Origin: Cymodocea nodosa
Taxonomy: Eukaryota; Streptophyta; Magnoliopsida; Alismatales; Cymodoceaceae
Assembly (NCBI GenBank): GCA_036874045.1
Contig: CM072341.1
Span: forward strand, 1,748,501-1,812,500
DNA length: 64,000 nucleotides
Direction: 5' to 3'
Both the position numbers and the translations under genes were made by a program. The notes below the pieces were generated by a model. The model was given only the letters and a program-made list of their open reading frames with translations, was not told the origin of the DNA and searched no databases. Below, piece after piece: positions 1 through 13,400 of the stretch; the stretch's first letter is position 1; each line of letters opens with the position of its first letter.

Positions 1-1245
1 CTATGTTAGGAACTACATGATAGCCCACGGTTTTCATGTAAAATGACAATAAAGACGAGATACTGAGTTCCAAACAAAAAATATTCATTGAATTCTCAAA
101 ACAAAATATCATGGAATATTTTTGAGCAACAATAGGAGATATATTAAAATTAAGAAAAAAAGGGATCTACACAAGCCATAGGCAAGCTCGAAAAACAAAA
201 CAAAAAGGAAAGTAGCATTTCAAAATTGAAAGTTAAGCAAAGAAAATAGAATAAAATAAATAGCCACCCAAAAACTGCATGACTCAAGTGATCTAATCAA
301 AAAGTTAGAATGGTCTGTAACCACACCAACGTCTCAGCATATCCATAAAAGCACCCGCATGCCAAGAATTTGTCCATTCAACCGCATAGCCAACAACCTT
401 TGACACCTTCAATGATAATCATCATCACATAGCCACATGGAATATCCGACCATTCCTCTCTAGCCATCAACAACTCCAAACTGGAAGTGGAATGCTATTC
501 CACTACAAGTGAAATATCATGGAATTTGTGTGTGGTGAGGTCTACTTATAAGCTTCCAACTTAAATAAATTGATGTGGTTTGAGTCTTGTTTGGTAGTAA
601 TGCCTTATATGCACCACTATGCATGGACCGCATTTTAGTGGTTGAATAATTCTCACAGAAAATAGAAGAGAATGAACCAGTCACAATAAACACAAGAAAA
701 CCAGGAAGTTATTACATAGATGCAACGAGAAATGTCAAACGCTAAAAAACCTGAAGGCAGGAAAATATCATACACAAAGCATGGAAACACAAACTATGTT
801 CAATATTCGGAAAAAAAAAAAAACGATTAGGTGAATTTCTCTAAAGAGCGGGAGTCCACGAAATTAACCAACAATTATGTGAACGCATGACTGCTAGGCA
901 GAATCTGAAAAGGCGTGTTTCCTACTAACATTGTTTATTATGTAATTGAGAACCATCAATCATCGTACGTTCCCAGTAAAAGAAGATAACACTAACAGTT
1001 TAACTGACGTAAAGATTTGTCAATCAGTCAGAAAAAACTAGTATAACGAAACTAAAGCTAAATACTTCTCATCACCTTTTGAAGAAAAACTCTTTATCGA
1101 CGGTAAAGAAAACTGAGATAACAATTTCAAATGAAGAAAAGCAACGTCAACTCCTGAATCCATTGATAGCACCCAACCACGAAGAAATCGTATAAACCAT
1201 CCCCAACAAAAAAAGGCACAGCAAGCAAGCAATCAGAATCTATAC
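1..1245 (-). other. Intron 1 of the thioredoxin m gene (5' part)
   Basis: AT-rich sequence directly after the exon 1 donor, open to the left edge. I searched the complement for a WCGPC-coding exon and saw none. No other gene is visible. Confidence 0.6.
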
Positions 1246-1516
1246 CACCAACCGCTGTATCCTGAGCTTCGCAGACCACACCACGGCGGTGAACCACCCT
1301 CCCACCGCCTACAACAGCCACCGATCTAGCAGCAGCACGCTTCGCAACTTTCAAACCCTTGAACTCCGGCAAGAGCCCCATCCGATGCCGACTGGGAGCC
1401 GAGGAAATCGACGACTCCATGGCCATCCGAGAAGAAACCGCCGCCGCCGCAGCCGCCGGCTTATGGAAGGCGGAGGCATGGGGGATGGACACGGATTCAA
1501 GAACGGCGGCAGCCAT
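1246..1516 (-). CDS. Thioredoxin m-type, chloroplastic: exon 1 only (partial)
   Basis: Thioredoxin m is a stromal protein disulfide reductase that is reduced by ferredoxin-thioredoxin reductase and in turn reduces light-regulated chloroplast enzymes. This exon encodes 90 residues. The start is the ATG at 1514-1516. An Ala/Ser/Arg-rich, acid-poor transit peptide is followed at about residues 77-88 by RRGVVCEAQDTA, the stretch that precedes the mature domain in plant m-type thioredoxins (family knowledge). A donor GT follows at 1245-1244 (alternative at 1248-1247); either leaves phase 1. The catalytic WCGPC exon is not in 1-1245, so the rest of the gene lies left of the window and intron 1 exceeds 1.2 kb. 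The exon is very GC-rich in AT-rich surroundings. The family call rests on the transit-peptide junction alone, because no catalytic residues are visible. Confidence 0.8.
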
Positions 1517-4500
1517 CGTTGGAGGTGGGCGGAAGATGGCAATGTGGTGCGTGGGTGGAAGTTTAAAACTGGTCGAGGAAATTTTGGCGATTATTTTCTT
1601 TTATCAATTACTTTAAATTTTAACATACGATTCTTTAGAATATATAATTTACGTAAAAAAAATTCAAGTGGTAGTGAACAGTGATGACGTGGACTTTATA
1701 GATTAGAGAAGAGTGGTGTGGATTAACGCTCTTCGTGGCCCCACCACAGATTTTATCATTTTTTGCTATGAGTTGAATAAATTAAAATTCAAAATACAAT
1801 GATCACAATTTATAGATGACAAAAGTCAAAATAGTAATAAATAAAAAAATCAATGGATAAGATAATAACTGGAAGAGAAAATTAATTATTTCTTTTTTCT
1901 TACAAAACATCACTCTAAACCAAATACTGAAGATAAAATTATTTCTTTTAATCCAAGAAATCGGATTCACCAAACGAGAACAACTGAAATTATTTGTCCA
2001 AAAAGAGTTGACCATCGATCGCTAACTGGAAAAGATCAGGCATTGCTATCTTATATTTTTATTAGAGAAATGTCAAACAAATCTAAAAATTTACTTTAAA
2101 ATCGATCTTCTTGACGTGAGACCCGTGCGGTTCGAGAAAAACTAGAATTTAAGATTTGGGAAAATTCATTTAAGTAGATGAGATTGCGGCGAGAGTGAAG
2201 AAGGATTTATCTATTACGGGAGAGCGAGGCAGCAGTAATTCTTTGTTAAATTATTATAATTACTTACTGATACATCAATTCAGAATTTATGAAGATTATA
2301 TTTAAAATAAATATTTATTTTATATACAATTTTCATTATTGATAGATTTTAAGTTGGATGTGTCAACATTTCTTTAATTGTGCCAGGTTGTTCTTTCCTG
2401 ATACCAAGTTAACACCAATATAACATACATGAGTAGGTAAGTCCGAGCACGACATAAACGTATTTTTTTAAAAAATTGATATATAATTTATAAAAATAAA
2501 TGTTGAAAATCAAACAGAACTTTTGTGTTTTCTCTGTCTGATTTCAGTATATCTAATTAATATATATTTTCTGTATTGTTACATTTAATTTAATGTTGAT
2601 GATGATAAATATAGATAATTATTAGAATTTAAAAAATGATGAATATTATTGTAATTGTGCCCTCAGAAAATAAGGGGAAATTTTTTTTTCTTGATTTGTT
2701 GAACAAACTTTTCTAAATATTTTGACTTTATACCTTTAAAATTCATTGTTTGCTTGTCGATATCCTAAATTTCCGGGGGTGATTAAATTAAATAATTAAA
2801 GTTTAAATTAGAGATTAAAGATTTAATTAAGAGATTAAGGATTTCATTAGAAAAATAAGTGAATTAGGCATTACTTAGGAGAACAAATTAAGTAATATGA
2901 GTAATTTAATTTGGTGATTCATGTAATTGAAGTAGGTGATTTAAATGTTTTAATTAAGCGATTTAAAGATTAAATTAGATAATTACTAATTAAATTAAAT
3001 GATTTTCTACTTTATGTATAAACATTGAAATAAAAATGATGATTCAAATAAATCAACTTTTCTCAACATATCTGAAAAAGCTAGAAACGTTTCCAAACTA
3101 CCCTTACTTTCTCAATAAAACCAATTTTTAATTGCAAGAAGTGCCTTAAATTTATACTAGCTAAATACTATAGAAAATATTTTATATATGTATTTATTTA
3201 TATACATTATACTATTATCGTATAATATTATATATTTATAAATATATTTATATAGCATGAGAAATATATTTTATAATATATATAAATATTTTATATACTA
3301 GATATAATGACACATGAGTGGGATGGTAAGACAAGTGAAATTTCATATTGAAGAATAAGAAATCTCTCTAGTAAGTCCACTAAAAGGTATGAAATCTCAT
3401 TCATTAATAAGGTTTTCACCAATAGTATTTTGTGTGGCACAATTATAACTTTCATGCTTAGTTTCTTATAAAATAAAGATAAAATAATAATATCTTATTT
3501 ATTTAAACGGATAACATTTCTAACTTCCCTTCTCTTAGAGGTTGTTTGTGTACATTTTTCGTTGAAAAATGAAATAATAAGAAATGATAAAAATGGTGGA
3601 AAATAAAAATGATAAGATATAACAAAAAATATAAAGTTGTTTGTACACTAAAGAAAATGATCAGAAAATGAAAAATGAGATATTTGTGTAATTGTAGGAA
3701 ACGACAAAAAATGTATTATTTAATAATTTTTAAAATATTAAATAATAAATTAAAATAACAAATTTACAAAAATTACTACTAACTTGAAAAAAATGATAAG
3801 AAATTAAAAATTTAATAATTTTAAAAAAATTAAATAATAAAATGAAAATTATTATATTTGAAAAGTAATATTTTAAATATTTTAGTATATATTAACATTT
3901 CATTAAATATAGATGTAACATGTGAAATAATATATTTGTAATTAATATAAACAACATTGTTCATTATAATCTAAATTTTTTTAGAAATAATATGTTAATG
4001 TGTTATTTAATATTATTAAGTTGTGTAATTAATGTTACTTATTTAACATATTATTAAGTTGCTGAATATATTAATGTATTATTTATTCTTATAACATTAA
4101 TGTTATTCTATTTTAATGTATTATAATTTAGTATCATTCTTCAACATTATTTTTTTATTTTAATATATTATAATTATAATATATTATTATTTATTTATTA
4201 GTATAATCATACTTCTTGATATCACGTTAATATTATTATTTATTTTAATATATTATAATTATAATATGTTATTTATTATTATAATTATTATATTTTAATT
4301 TATTATAATTGTATATTATTTCTTATATTATAAATTTGTATCATTTCTCATCGTTTTCGAGAGGATGAAGTGGGAAACAACAGAAAACATTTTTTTTAAT
4401 ACAGAAAGATATAACAAGAGATCATCTCACTTTGTTAAATGATAAGAAAACTTTTTCCTATATTTCCTTTCCTCTTATTTTATGTTATTTCTTGGTCACA

Positions 4501-6370
4501 CCACCTCTCCTCTTTAAGGTAAGAGTGTAAGCTTATGGTATTACAATAACTACTAAAATCTATATTATTGGGCAAATTAGTAGAATCTTGTTATTATATG
4601 AATTGAAACACCAAGAATCATTAATCAAAGAAAAGTTACTGTGCATATAAAAGAAGAAATACTTGCTGGCTTGAGATTGTGAGCCTTTTATAGAGTCTGA
4701 TATTTGATCAATGTTTCTTTGATCAAATGCTAAGAGATAAAATGTTGTTATAAAAAAATATTACACAAAAAAATACAACTTAACCAAAGACATTATAGAA
4801 AAAATGCTAAATTAGATGTGAACTAATTGTAATCATCAATACATTCATTCTAGGACATGCTTACTTAATCACCTATGAATATCTTTTTTCACTACCCATG
4901 AGTATATATATAATTATTTTACGAAATATTTTATTTTAAAATCAATTAATAAAAAATGAAAAGATTTATCATATATTAACCTAAATTTTATTTTACACTA
5001 ATCAAGGTAAAACCTTCCACACTCTTCCCCACTAGCATAATTTGTTTTAGATTAATATGTTTGAACTTAGTTTGATATTATGTGATCAAAATATTCTATT
5101 CAAAATCACTAGTTGTAGGTGTGTGCACTAATTCTTATGTGGACTAATTCCTCATTAGTAGTAGGTGTATGTACCTATTTAAAAATTATGTACCGATATT
5201 GCGAGTCTTGCTTCTATTAGTACTCTCGATTGAATTGGTGGATGGAGTTACTTGGATATCCCCAACTAATTAGGAATGTTTGAGAGACAAAATGTGTGGT
5301 ACATGAGATCAAATTTTAAGAGAGTGCTCTTCTAGGTACTTAGGAAGACCTACTCTTGCAAACTTTCACCTTCATGGATACTTCTAGTATATATCATACT
5401 GTTTGAGTGTTCATGGAGTATCACTTATTATCACCTACATAAATACTTCTGGTGTACACAAGATTATTTGAGTGTCCATAGAGTGTCACCTTCAAGAAAG
5501 AAAAGAAAAGAAAAATTCTATTCAAAATCAATTGATAATAAATGAAAAGATTCATTATATATTAGTCTAAGTCTTGTCTCTACACTCATCTACGTAAAAA
5601 TTTTCACATTTAATTATAGTTTATTTTAAACTTACATATGGTTGCATTATAAAAGCGATGATTCACAAATTTATAATAAGTTCAACGTAAGAAAGTGTTG
5701 TAATAATCTCACATCAATTAATATAATGACTGAATCTAAATTTATATAAATGAATCTCTCTATTAATTATCAATTGATTTGAAGTTGAGATTTCATATTC
5801 ACTTGATTTAAATAAACAAGATACTTGTAGGCTTAAGATAAATCACAAGTAATGAGAAGTGTTAAAATAGTCTCACATCTATTAGTGTAAAGATTGAACC
5901 TAAACTAATACACAATAAATCTCTTCTTTTATCGTTAATAGATTTTAAGTTGAAATTTTAAAGAAAGATTAATAGAAGTTTCCAAAAGGAATTGACTAAG
6001 ACACCTAGAATACAAGCTTGATCTGATGATGGCTTGTATCACATAAACTAAGTTAGATATAATAGCATATGGGAGGAAGTTTGTGTTTGATTTTGTTGAT
6101 AAAAATCAATCATGTTAATAGTTTTTAAATGATGATTATTTTATTAGAAATTTAATTAGATTATGTTATTTTGTGGATTAAAGATCACTTTTGTTATTTA
6201 GAAAGCTTTTGAGTTTCCATCTTCAATTGGTTTTTGTACTTGGAATTTGAATTTTACAGAATTTTAATGAAAAGAATTTAAAATTCAGGTGTCTGTGCAT
6301 ATGATAGAATCAAATAAAATTGATTTTTATTTAATAAAATTTTTAAGTAATAATTAAAATAATTAGAGAA
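1517..6370. other. AT-rich intergenic region with dispersed repeats
   Basis: It holds the thioredoxin upstream region, including a TGACGTGG (ACGT-core) element near 1684. After that it is almost entirely AT-rich: degenerate gattaaattaag-like units at 2780-3000, TATA-rich stretches at 3170-3300, and ttaatatattataatt-type sequence at 3880-4330. A segment at about 4930-5050 recurs in degenerate form at about 5520-5640. A second one at about 5690-5800 (containing ctcacatcaattaat) recurs at about 5860-5960. These look like decayed repeats. No convincing gene. Confidence 0.5.
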
Positions 6371-6372
6371 AA

Positions 6373-6552
6373 CCCTCTCTCTCTCTTTCCCTCTCCCTCT
6401 ATGTATGTCTCCATCTCTCTCTCTCTCTCTCTCCCTCCCTCCCTCCCTCCCTCTCCCTCTCTTTCTTTTTCTCTCTCTTTCTCTCTCTCTTTCTCTCTCT
6501 CCCTCTCTCTTCCTGTCTTTCTTTCTCTCTTCCTCTCTCTCTCTCCCTCTTT
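6373..6552. repeat. CT/GA-rich microsatellite tract
   Basis: About 180 bp of imperfect (CT)n, CCCT and CTTT units. The open frame on the minus strand is only this purine repeat translated and is not a gene. Confidence 0.95.
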
Positions 6553-7600
6553 AACATTCTCATCATAACATTTCATGAAAGTAAGCACATGAGTGGAAGA
6601 CATAAGAAAAGGAATGATAAGCAAGACAAAATTTAGTTTTCAACCTTTTGAGCTTAAAAAATAAATTCCAAAATTTACAAAAGAAATAAGATAGCTCCTT
6701 AAGGATATACACAAAGTTCAGAGCATGGAAACATAGAATGAAAATTATTACTTACAAAGGGAAGTGATCTAATTATTACTGTTGAAAACTTAAAATGAAA
6801 ATTTATTTGCAATCATTGGATTTTAAGATTTGGCATATGGCTTATACTCTTCCTACAGTTGATTTCTCATTTTTGGATAATTTTAGTAAAAATAAGACTA
6901 ACTTGAATATTCAAGTCATAAATGCTTTATACCGTGTACTTAATATTAATAAGAGATTGGTAAAGTGTTACATTGCAACCAAGCATGTGAAATATGGCAT
7001 ACTCTTGAAGACATTTATGATGGTTGACGTTAGTCATGTGAAGAATAATAAAATGAATTAAGGAGAAGGAAGGTGGCATGTCAAGCCAAATGGAATAAAT
7101 ACATAAAGAAAGAAAGGTGAGAACAGTGAAGATGAAAGGATGTGGGGTTCCCATCTCATAAAATCAAGCTACGTAGCTTATGTCAACATAACATGATATT
7201 TTTTTATAAAATCAGTATATTATTTTTATAAATAATATATTAAAAATATTTATAAAATTAGTATGTTATATTGATTTTGATATACTAAATTGTAGAATTT
7301 GTTATATTGAATCTATAAAATTTAAGAATATAAACTTCTAGACTTTTTAATTAAGATTAGAAATAATATATATCAAAGTTATAATAGAAAAATTCTGTCT
7401 GATTTTTGACATATCATTAATATAAATAATATACCAATTTTATTACAAACTTCTAAGTCTTTTAAATTCAATATACTGTAAAGAACAGTTCAATGTAACT
7501 TAAAAAGCTTAAATTATACCTTTGACTAGCTCGACACTAATAAACTGTGAACCATAAATTCTACTTAAACTACCAATTTATCTCTCTCAACATGATGCAA
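6553..7600. other. AT-rich intergenic region
   Basis: The short open frames at 6795-7154 have no recognisable domain. Around 7190-7480 there are repeated words such as atattatttataaa, also seen near 12640, 15620 and 15900, which suggest a decayed AT-rich repeat family. Confidence 0.4.
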
Positions 7601-7669
7601 CCTAACACAAATTCAATCAAACCATACCAACAACATGACATGACCTGTTAAACATCTCTAAAGATGGGT

Positions 7670-7945
7670 TGCTGATGTAGATCCAGACGCTGACCACCAT
7701 CGTAGAGGGTGATGCGAACAGTAACTCAGATGAGGAGGAGGTCAAGGAGGCTCCAAACCATGGGGACGTAATCATATAACTAAGCCGGTGTTCCCAAGCA
7801 TCATGCACGAGTCGAACAATCGTGGTGGTGTCCCTTCGCTATTATTCCAGTCATTCCTCTTGATCGTAGGGTTATTCTACTGCACTCCTCACTCACCTGT
7901 GACCCTTGTCACGACATTAAGCGCCATCAAAACCATAGGTGAAGA
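7670..7945 (+). repeat. Dispersed repeat, copy 1 (pairs with 11118-11540)
   Basis: The block contains words such as gatgtagatccagacgctga, tcccaagcatcat and attattctac, which recur with substitutions in the same order at 11118-11540. One frame reads as a degenerate acidic peptide (DVDPDAD, EGDANSNSDEEE). It is probably a fragment of a mobile-element ORF; the family is not identified. A relatively GC-rich stretch continues to about 8180. Confidence 0.6.
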
Positions 7946-8249
7946 GTTTGCAACGTTACAGAACTCAGCCAGTTGCCTGTAACGACATCGACACTGCGAT
8001 TCTTCTCTCTCGGCAATTTTCTTCCGACGATGACGACGACGACTGCCGATCATGCAGATAGGCAGTGACGCCATCATCGTGGTGACGGCGGAGGCAGCTA
8101 CCGGATGCGGTTGGAGCTCCCATCCTTCGACAGTCAATTGCATATCGAGGATTTCCTTCGTTTGGCTTGCTACAGTGGAGCGTTTCTTTGATCATATGGA
8201 AAGTGAAGAACAACGCACCGTGGAATCGGTGGTCCGAAAACTTTAGGAG

Positions 8250-9950
8250 TTAAGTTTGTGTATTGGAAAATGAGTGAAAAGAAAATTACAGAATATCATT
8301 AGAAAATTATGAAAAGTAAAATAATAGAAAGTAACGAAAAAGAAATCAATAGAAAATTAAGATATTTGTGTACAAAGCAGAGAGAATGATAGAAATGGTA
8401 AATTATTTATTGAATTATATTCTTATCACTTAAGTTTAATTATAATCTTATAAGGTCTTTAGTAAATTTCTGGATTATTCCTAAAAACCAAGGAAAATTG
8501 ATTTGTTAATTTTAATTCTAATAAAGAAATAACTTATGTCTAACTTATTTAACTAAGAATTTCTATTGCAAAAATTCTAGAAAAATTCATAAAACTAAAA
8601 GAAAGTTAGTTTTCTACATTAGTTTTACTTAGTTAACTTTAAGAAGTAGCATCAGATTGGTTTTAAAGTTAGAATTTGATAATTGAAAGTGTTTTGAAAT
8701 TTATTGATTTAATTGAAAGTTACGCTAATTTTTATGGGAAAAAAAATGCATGTAACACAATTACACACAATCAATACACGAAGAACAAGCATTGAACATG
8801 CATCTTCTTTCATTTTCTAGGAAAAACGTATAACATGTACGAACATAGAAAGATTCATACAAATATTCATGAAACATAAATTACACATAAAATAAATAAA
8901 AGAAAAATGGAATAGACACCTATCTTCTCCACGTGAATTCCTTCCTTTGTGACTTACTTGGAAGCAGATACATCATGTATTTACTTTAAGTTCACCACTT
9001 TTCAGACGATGGAATCCTTCAAGAGGCTTCCGAGGAATGTTACTTCCATGGCTCTTTCACCAAGTGAAGAAGACGAAATAACTAGTTTCCAAATTTTCAC
9101 TCTTCAAGAATATGCTCGTGCAATGAAGTTTCAAAAAGAGTAACATAGAAATGGAAGAAGAAGAAGAACGAGTGTCACTTCCTTCTTGGAATGAAATGGA
9201 TGGATGGGTGCAAGGAGAGAAAAATGAAGTGTAGTGTACTAGACAAAATAGAAGTGAGATTTGAAAGAATGATGTATATGTATATTTATAAGGACAAAAA
9301 GATACCTTGTAAGAATGTATTGTAATCAGATTTCTTAATGAACCTCTTACATTTCTTCATTTCAGTCCACGATCTTTTCCATATTGTTCATTGCATCCTT
9401 TTAAATGAAGATATGTCTTTTAATGTCATCCCTTCTAAAGAAATGTTAACCATGCACATTTCTACGTTGTCCTATGCATTCTTCATTCTTTCTCTATTGT
9501 AAATCTAATGAGAACAAACTTTTAGAGACTTGTTATGTTTTTCTTAAATCGTCGTCTTTGTCGAACAATTATCCTATAACACTATGAAAAACTTGAATAG
9601 TTATTGCGTAACCTTTTGAGTTTTGTCATTTGTAAAACATGTGACTTGCAATTCTTATAATATTAGACACTTTATAAAATTCGAATAGTTATCCTGTATT
9701 CATTCGTAAAACTTGAATAGTAATCTATTATCTATACATAAAACTCAAATGGTTATCCTAACTCTTCAATTTTCTTAAAGTTATATATAAAAAACATGTG
9801 AAAAATTAAAACATTTAAAACACACATATGTAAAACTTAGTTATATGAGTTTTTAAAGACAACTCTTCAACTTTTCACCGTACTTAATCTTAACTATACC
9901 ACTTTATACTTAGCTTTTGAAATTAATTATTCTCGTCTTCTTTTCTCTTG
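8250..9950. other. AT-rich intergenic DNA with a TIR-like repeat fragment
   Basis: At 8262-8400 there is A-rich sequence made of gaaaat/gaaaag words ending in aagatatttgtgta. A 27-nt stretch here is shared with the element near 44150. No gene is evident in the remainder. The open frame at 8949-9143 is short and unrecognised. Confidence 0.45.
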
Positions 9951-9955
9951 AGCTC

Positions 9956-11130
9956 TACTTTGGTTGGATGTTGTTGCCATGACATTCTCTCGCCTTGAGT
10001 ACCTTCTTTGCAATGCCCCTATCCTAGCACTTGCCGACCTCAACAAGCTGTTTGAAATAAATTGTAATGCCTCCTCCTATATCGGTGTGGGTGTCATATT
10101 ATTCCAAGATAATCACCCTGTTGTATTCCTTAGCGAGAAGCTTGGTGACTACAGCGTTGGACAACCTATGAGATCGAATTATACGAGGTGGTATGCGCTT
10201 TAAAGATGTGAGAATCTTATTTACTTCACAAAGAATTTGTTTTACACACAAACCATTTAGCTCTATGACAAGTCCATCAATCCATCTAAATCAATCGATC
10301 GCATGCATGCTCGATGGATCGAGTTCCTCCAACACTTTGTCTTTGTCATCAAGCACAAGTTTGACACCCAGAACCATGTTGTCGATGCCTTGAGCCAGTG
10401 CACTTTACTCCTCATCACCATGTAGCATGTGATACTAGAGTTGGATATTCTCAAGGATGCTTCTATCACTAATCCTAATTTTGCAGAAATCTAGAAGTGT
10501 TGTCGAGCCAATCAGCATGTCGATCACATCATCCTCTATAATGGTTTCTTATTTTATGAGTCATGAACTTTGCATTCCATAGGGTTCCCTACGTGAACAT
10601 CTGATTCGTGAGTTGCATGGAGGTTTGGGCTAGGAGGCCACTTTGGCCATGACAATACTATCGTCGTTGTTGAATCTTGCTACCACTGGCCAGAGCTGCA
10701 GTGAGATGTTACATGCCCAGTTCAACAGTGTATGCGTTGTTTGTTGGTGAAGTGAAGGGAACTTGTCAAAACACTGGCCTCTACACTCCCCTTCCCACAC
10801 CAATAGGTCCACGGACAAACATCACCGATCTTACTTCGTCTTCGACTTGCCTTGGACGTGCTTTGAACTAGATCGATTTTCCAAAAATGGCGTACTTCAT
10901 TGCATGTAAGAAGATTGTTGATGCTAGCCGAATCATCAATCTCTTCTTTCGAGTAAGTGTTTCATCTACATGGGACTCCTAGCCTCCACCATGTTCGATC
11001 GAGAAACCAAATTTTTATCTCATTTCTGGCGGGCACTTTGGGCGAAACTTGATACCTCTTTAAACTCCAACTCCACAAGTCATCCTCAATCTAATGGCTA
11101 AATAGAGGTCGTCAACAGATGCAGATCCAG
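9956..11130 (+). mobile_element. Ty3/gypsy retrotransposon fragment (RT end, RNase H, integrase), degraded
   Basis: Translating across frames gives the end of reverse transcriptase followed by RNase H (FSRLEYLLCNAPILALADLNKLFEI, split here as FSRLEYLLCNAP and ILALADLNKLFE; then FLSEKLGDYS). The HAMHARWIEFLQ and VVDAL region follows from about 10290, then the GGHFGHD and YHWPELQ integrase N-terminus near 10630-10690. Remains of the integrase core follow around 10860-11120 (RLHGTPS-like, then EVVNR). Many stops and shifts break the frame, and the 5' half and LTRs are missing. It is a dead pol fragment of the gypsy type. Confidence 0.85.
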
Positions 11131-11540
11131 ATGCTGACACTGTCATGGAGGGTGATGTGAATACTAACTTAGATGAGGAAGTTGAGGAGGCTCTGGGACG
11201 TAATCATAACTAAGTGATGTTCCCAAGCATCATACATAAAGTTGAAGAATTGTGGTGTCATCTAATACATAAGTTGAAGCATAATACTAACTTAGCTCGA
11301 TTTATAATGGACTAACCCGACCTAACTTGATTTTAATTTATTCGGACCGCCTCAACCCGACCCGTAGCCCGTTTGGGCTTCTACTTTTTGGGTTAGGTTG
11401 GGTCGACCCGACCCATTGACATCTTTAAAGGAGGTAAAAAAACAAAAGAAAGTTATCATCCAGTTATTCTCTTAATCGTAGGATTATTCTACCGTACTTC
11501 TCGTTCGTAACCTTGTCATGACATTAGGTGCACAATAATC
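11118..11540 (+). repeat. Dispersed repeat, copy 2 (pairs with 7670-7945)
   Basis: It repeats copy 1 in the same orientation (gcagatccagatgctgac, ttcccaagcatcat, attattctac). Extra sequence at about 11270-11450 contains many cgacccg/gggttgg words, like the block at 63670-63860. It directly abuts the gypsy integrase remnant, so one of the two may have inserted into the other. Confidence 0.55.
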
Positions 11541-12453
11541 TAAATCATTATTCTTATTTTAGCTTAGTAATGCATTTCATGTGTTGTACGATAAGTATGC
11601 ATATATATATATATATATATTGTCATTAAGTCGATCGACAAGGCATGCGGAAAGAAAATTCTTAAATATAAGCAAATCCAGCGTATATTTAGAAACGTAA
11701 TCGGTGGTACAACGACAAGATTGGTAGTTTAGTTGGACTCAAGTATACTTGTAAACTATACAAATGCAACAAAAAATTAAAAATGCAAATCGTTTAAAAA
11801 TACAATAAAGAATTACTCTCAATATATAATTTCTATATTTCATATTTTGTTTATCTTCAGAAAGATATTAAAATAAAAATCTTAAAAAAGAGAGAAAATA
11901 AAACTAATTATATATATTTATAGTTAACATTTGTGTTGTATCGTGATTAATGTTATTACTGTCAGTATTATCAATATTTTAAATTTATTTGATTCATAAC
12001 ATAGAAAGTAATTTTATTCTATGTAATTTCTCAATGGATAATTGAATTCCTATGTAAATAGCAAAATTTAATGAAAAATTATTAGTTAAACTCGTGAAAT
12101 TAACTTAAACGTACAAGATTAGTCTGTTAAATTAACTATAATTTCACGAATTAAGTCTATTAAGTTAATAGTAAGTAATCAACAGAATATGTAATTTAAT
12201 ATATATGAAACTCTAGCTTAAAAAAATTATACAAATGTAACAAAAAAAAATTTAAAAAAAATTAACACATATGAAATTAATTTAAAATTTTAAAAAAATA
12301 CAAATGCAATAAAAAAAAATTAAAAGAAAATGTTCTATGATTATTAAAAATCATAAGATTCGTAACCACGGAAGAACGTGCAACGCGGCCAGATCAAATA
12401 AAAATCCAAATTCTGACGACGTAAAGCCATCAAATCTCATTTGTCCCTCCCCC

Positions 12454-12487
<34 letters not shown>

Positions 12488-13400
12488 AAAAAAATCGATT
12501 TTGGTTGGATCTGGTAGATTTTAATTGTGACGATGACCAGCAGCATAACGTGATTTCTTAAGATTATGTTAGATTTGTCGTCTGGTGAAATTAAATTTGA
12601 TACGACATGCCATGAGTAAGTTTTTTTAAATTTGATATATTATTTATAAAAATGGATATATCAAATATTTGTAAAATTTGTTTATATATCGAACTTATAA
12701 AAGTTAAGGATTTATATCAATTTTGGTATATTATTTATGATTTACCAATTGACAAATGCAACGTACTAATTTTGTGATTTAATATGCCAAAAAAATAGAG
12801 TCTAGCGTCATTTAACATGGTCAAATTACAGTGTTAACTAACACGGTACGAATAGGTCATAGACTAAAAATCATACCTGAGCCGTCTCTTTCAACTTTGG
12901 CCATAGACCATAAATCATAGACTAACATCAATTTAAAATATACATTTGAGACAAATAGATTTCCCTTTCTTTATAAATATCTATTTCGGATGAAATTTCC
13001 ATCGTTGATGTATATAAATTATAGAATGAATGAACATCCATATGTTTTTAAGTGTGAATATTTATAACGCTATTTTCCCAAATTTATAATTATAGCGTCC
13101 GTTTGTTCTGCACGTCACAGTTACTTTTATTGTTGTAGTATTCATTGGTTATCATGCATCTTATTAAATATAATCTTGGATGAACGTGTAGAAGATATAC
13201 ATCTTTACATGTCTAAAGAAATCTCTCTTTTTTTACTAATATTCTAGAATAAGTTTTTTTTTTCTTTCTTTTTTTGAGAAAAGCTGGACTTATTTATATA
13301 GATTTTATGTGATGATATTAATTGTGGCAGAGATTAGGTCAGATGCTTCCATCTATTTACCAAGTTGATCGTACAGACTGCATTATTAGTTAACGTAAGT
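11541..13400. other. AT-rich intergenic region with simple repeats
   Basis: It holds (AT)10 at 11601-11620 and a repeat at about 11930-12180 that matches the reverse complement of 50160-50580. It also holds the poly(C) run described separately and AT-rich words around 12640-12780. Single-stretch frames here are short and unsupported. Confidence 0.5.
12455..12494. repeat. 31-nt poly(C) run followed by nine A
   Basis: Uninterrupted C from 12455 to 12485, then A to 12494; just 5' is tccctcccc. The opposite strand is a 31-nt poly(G). The true length may differ from the assembled length. Confidence 0.95.

Noticed and set aside
6343-6624. Glu/Arg-rich frame on the minus strand
   Set aside because: Translation of the CT/GA microsatellite.
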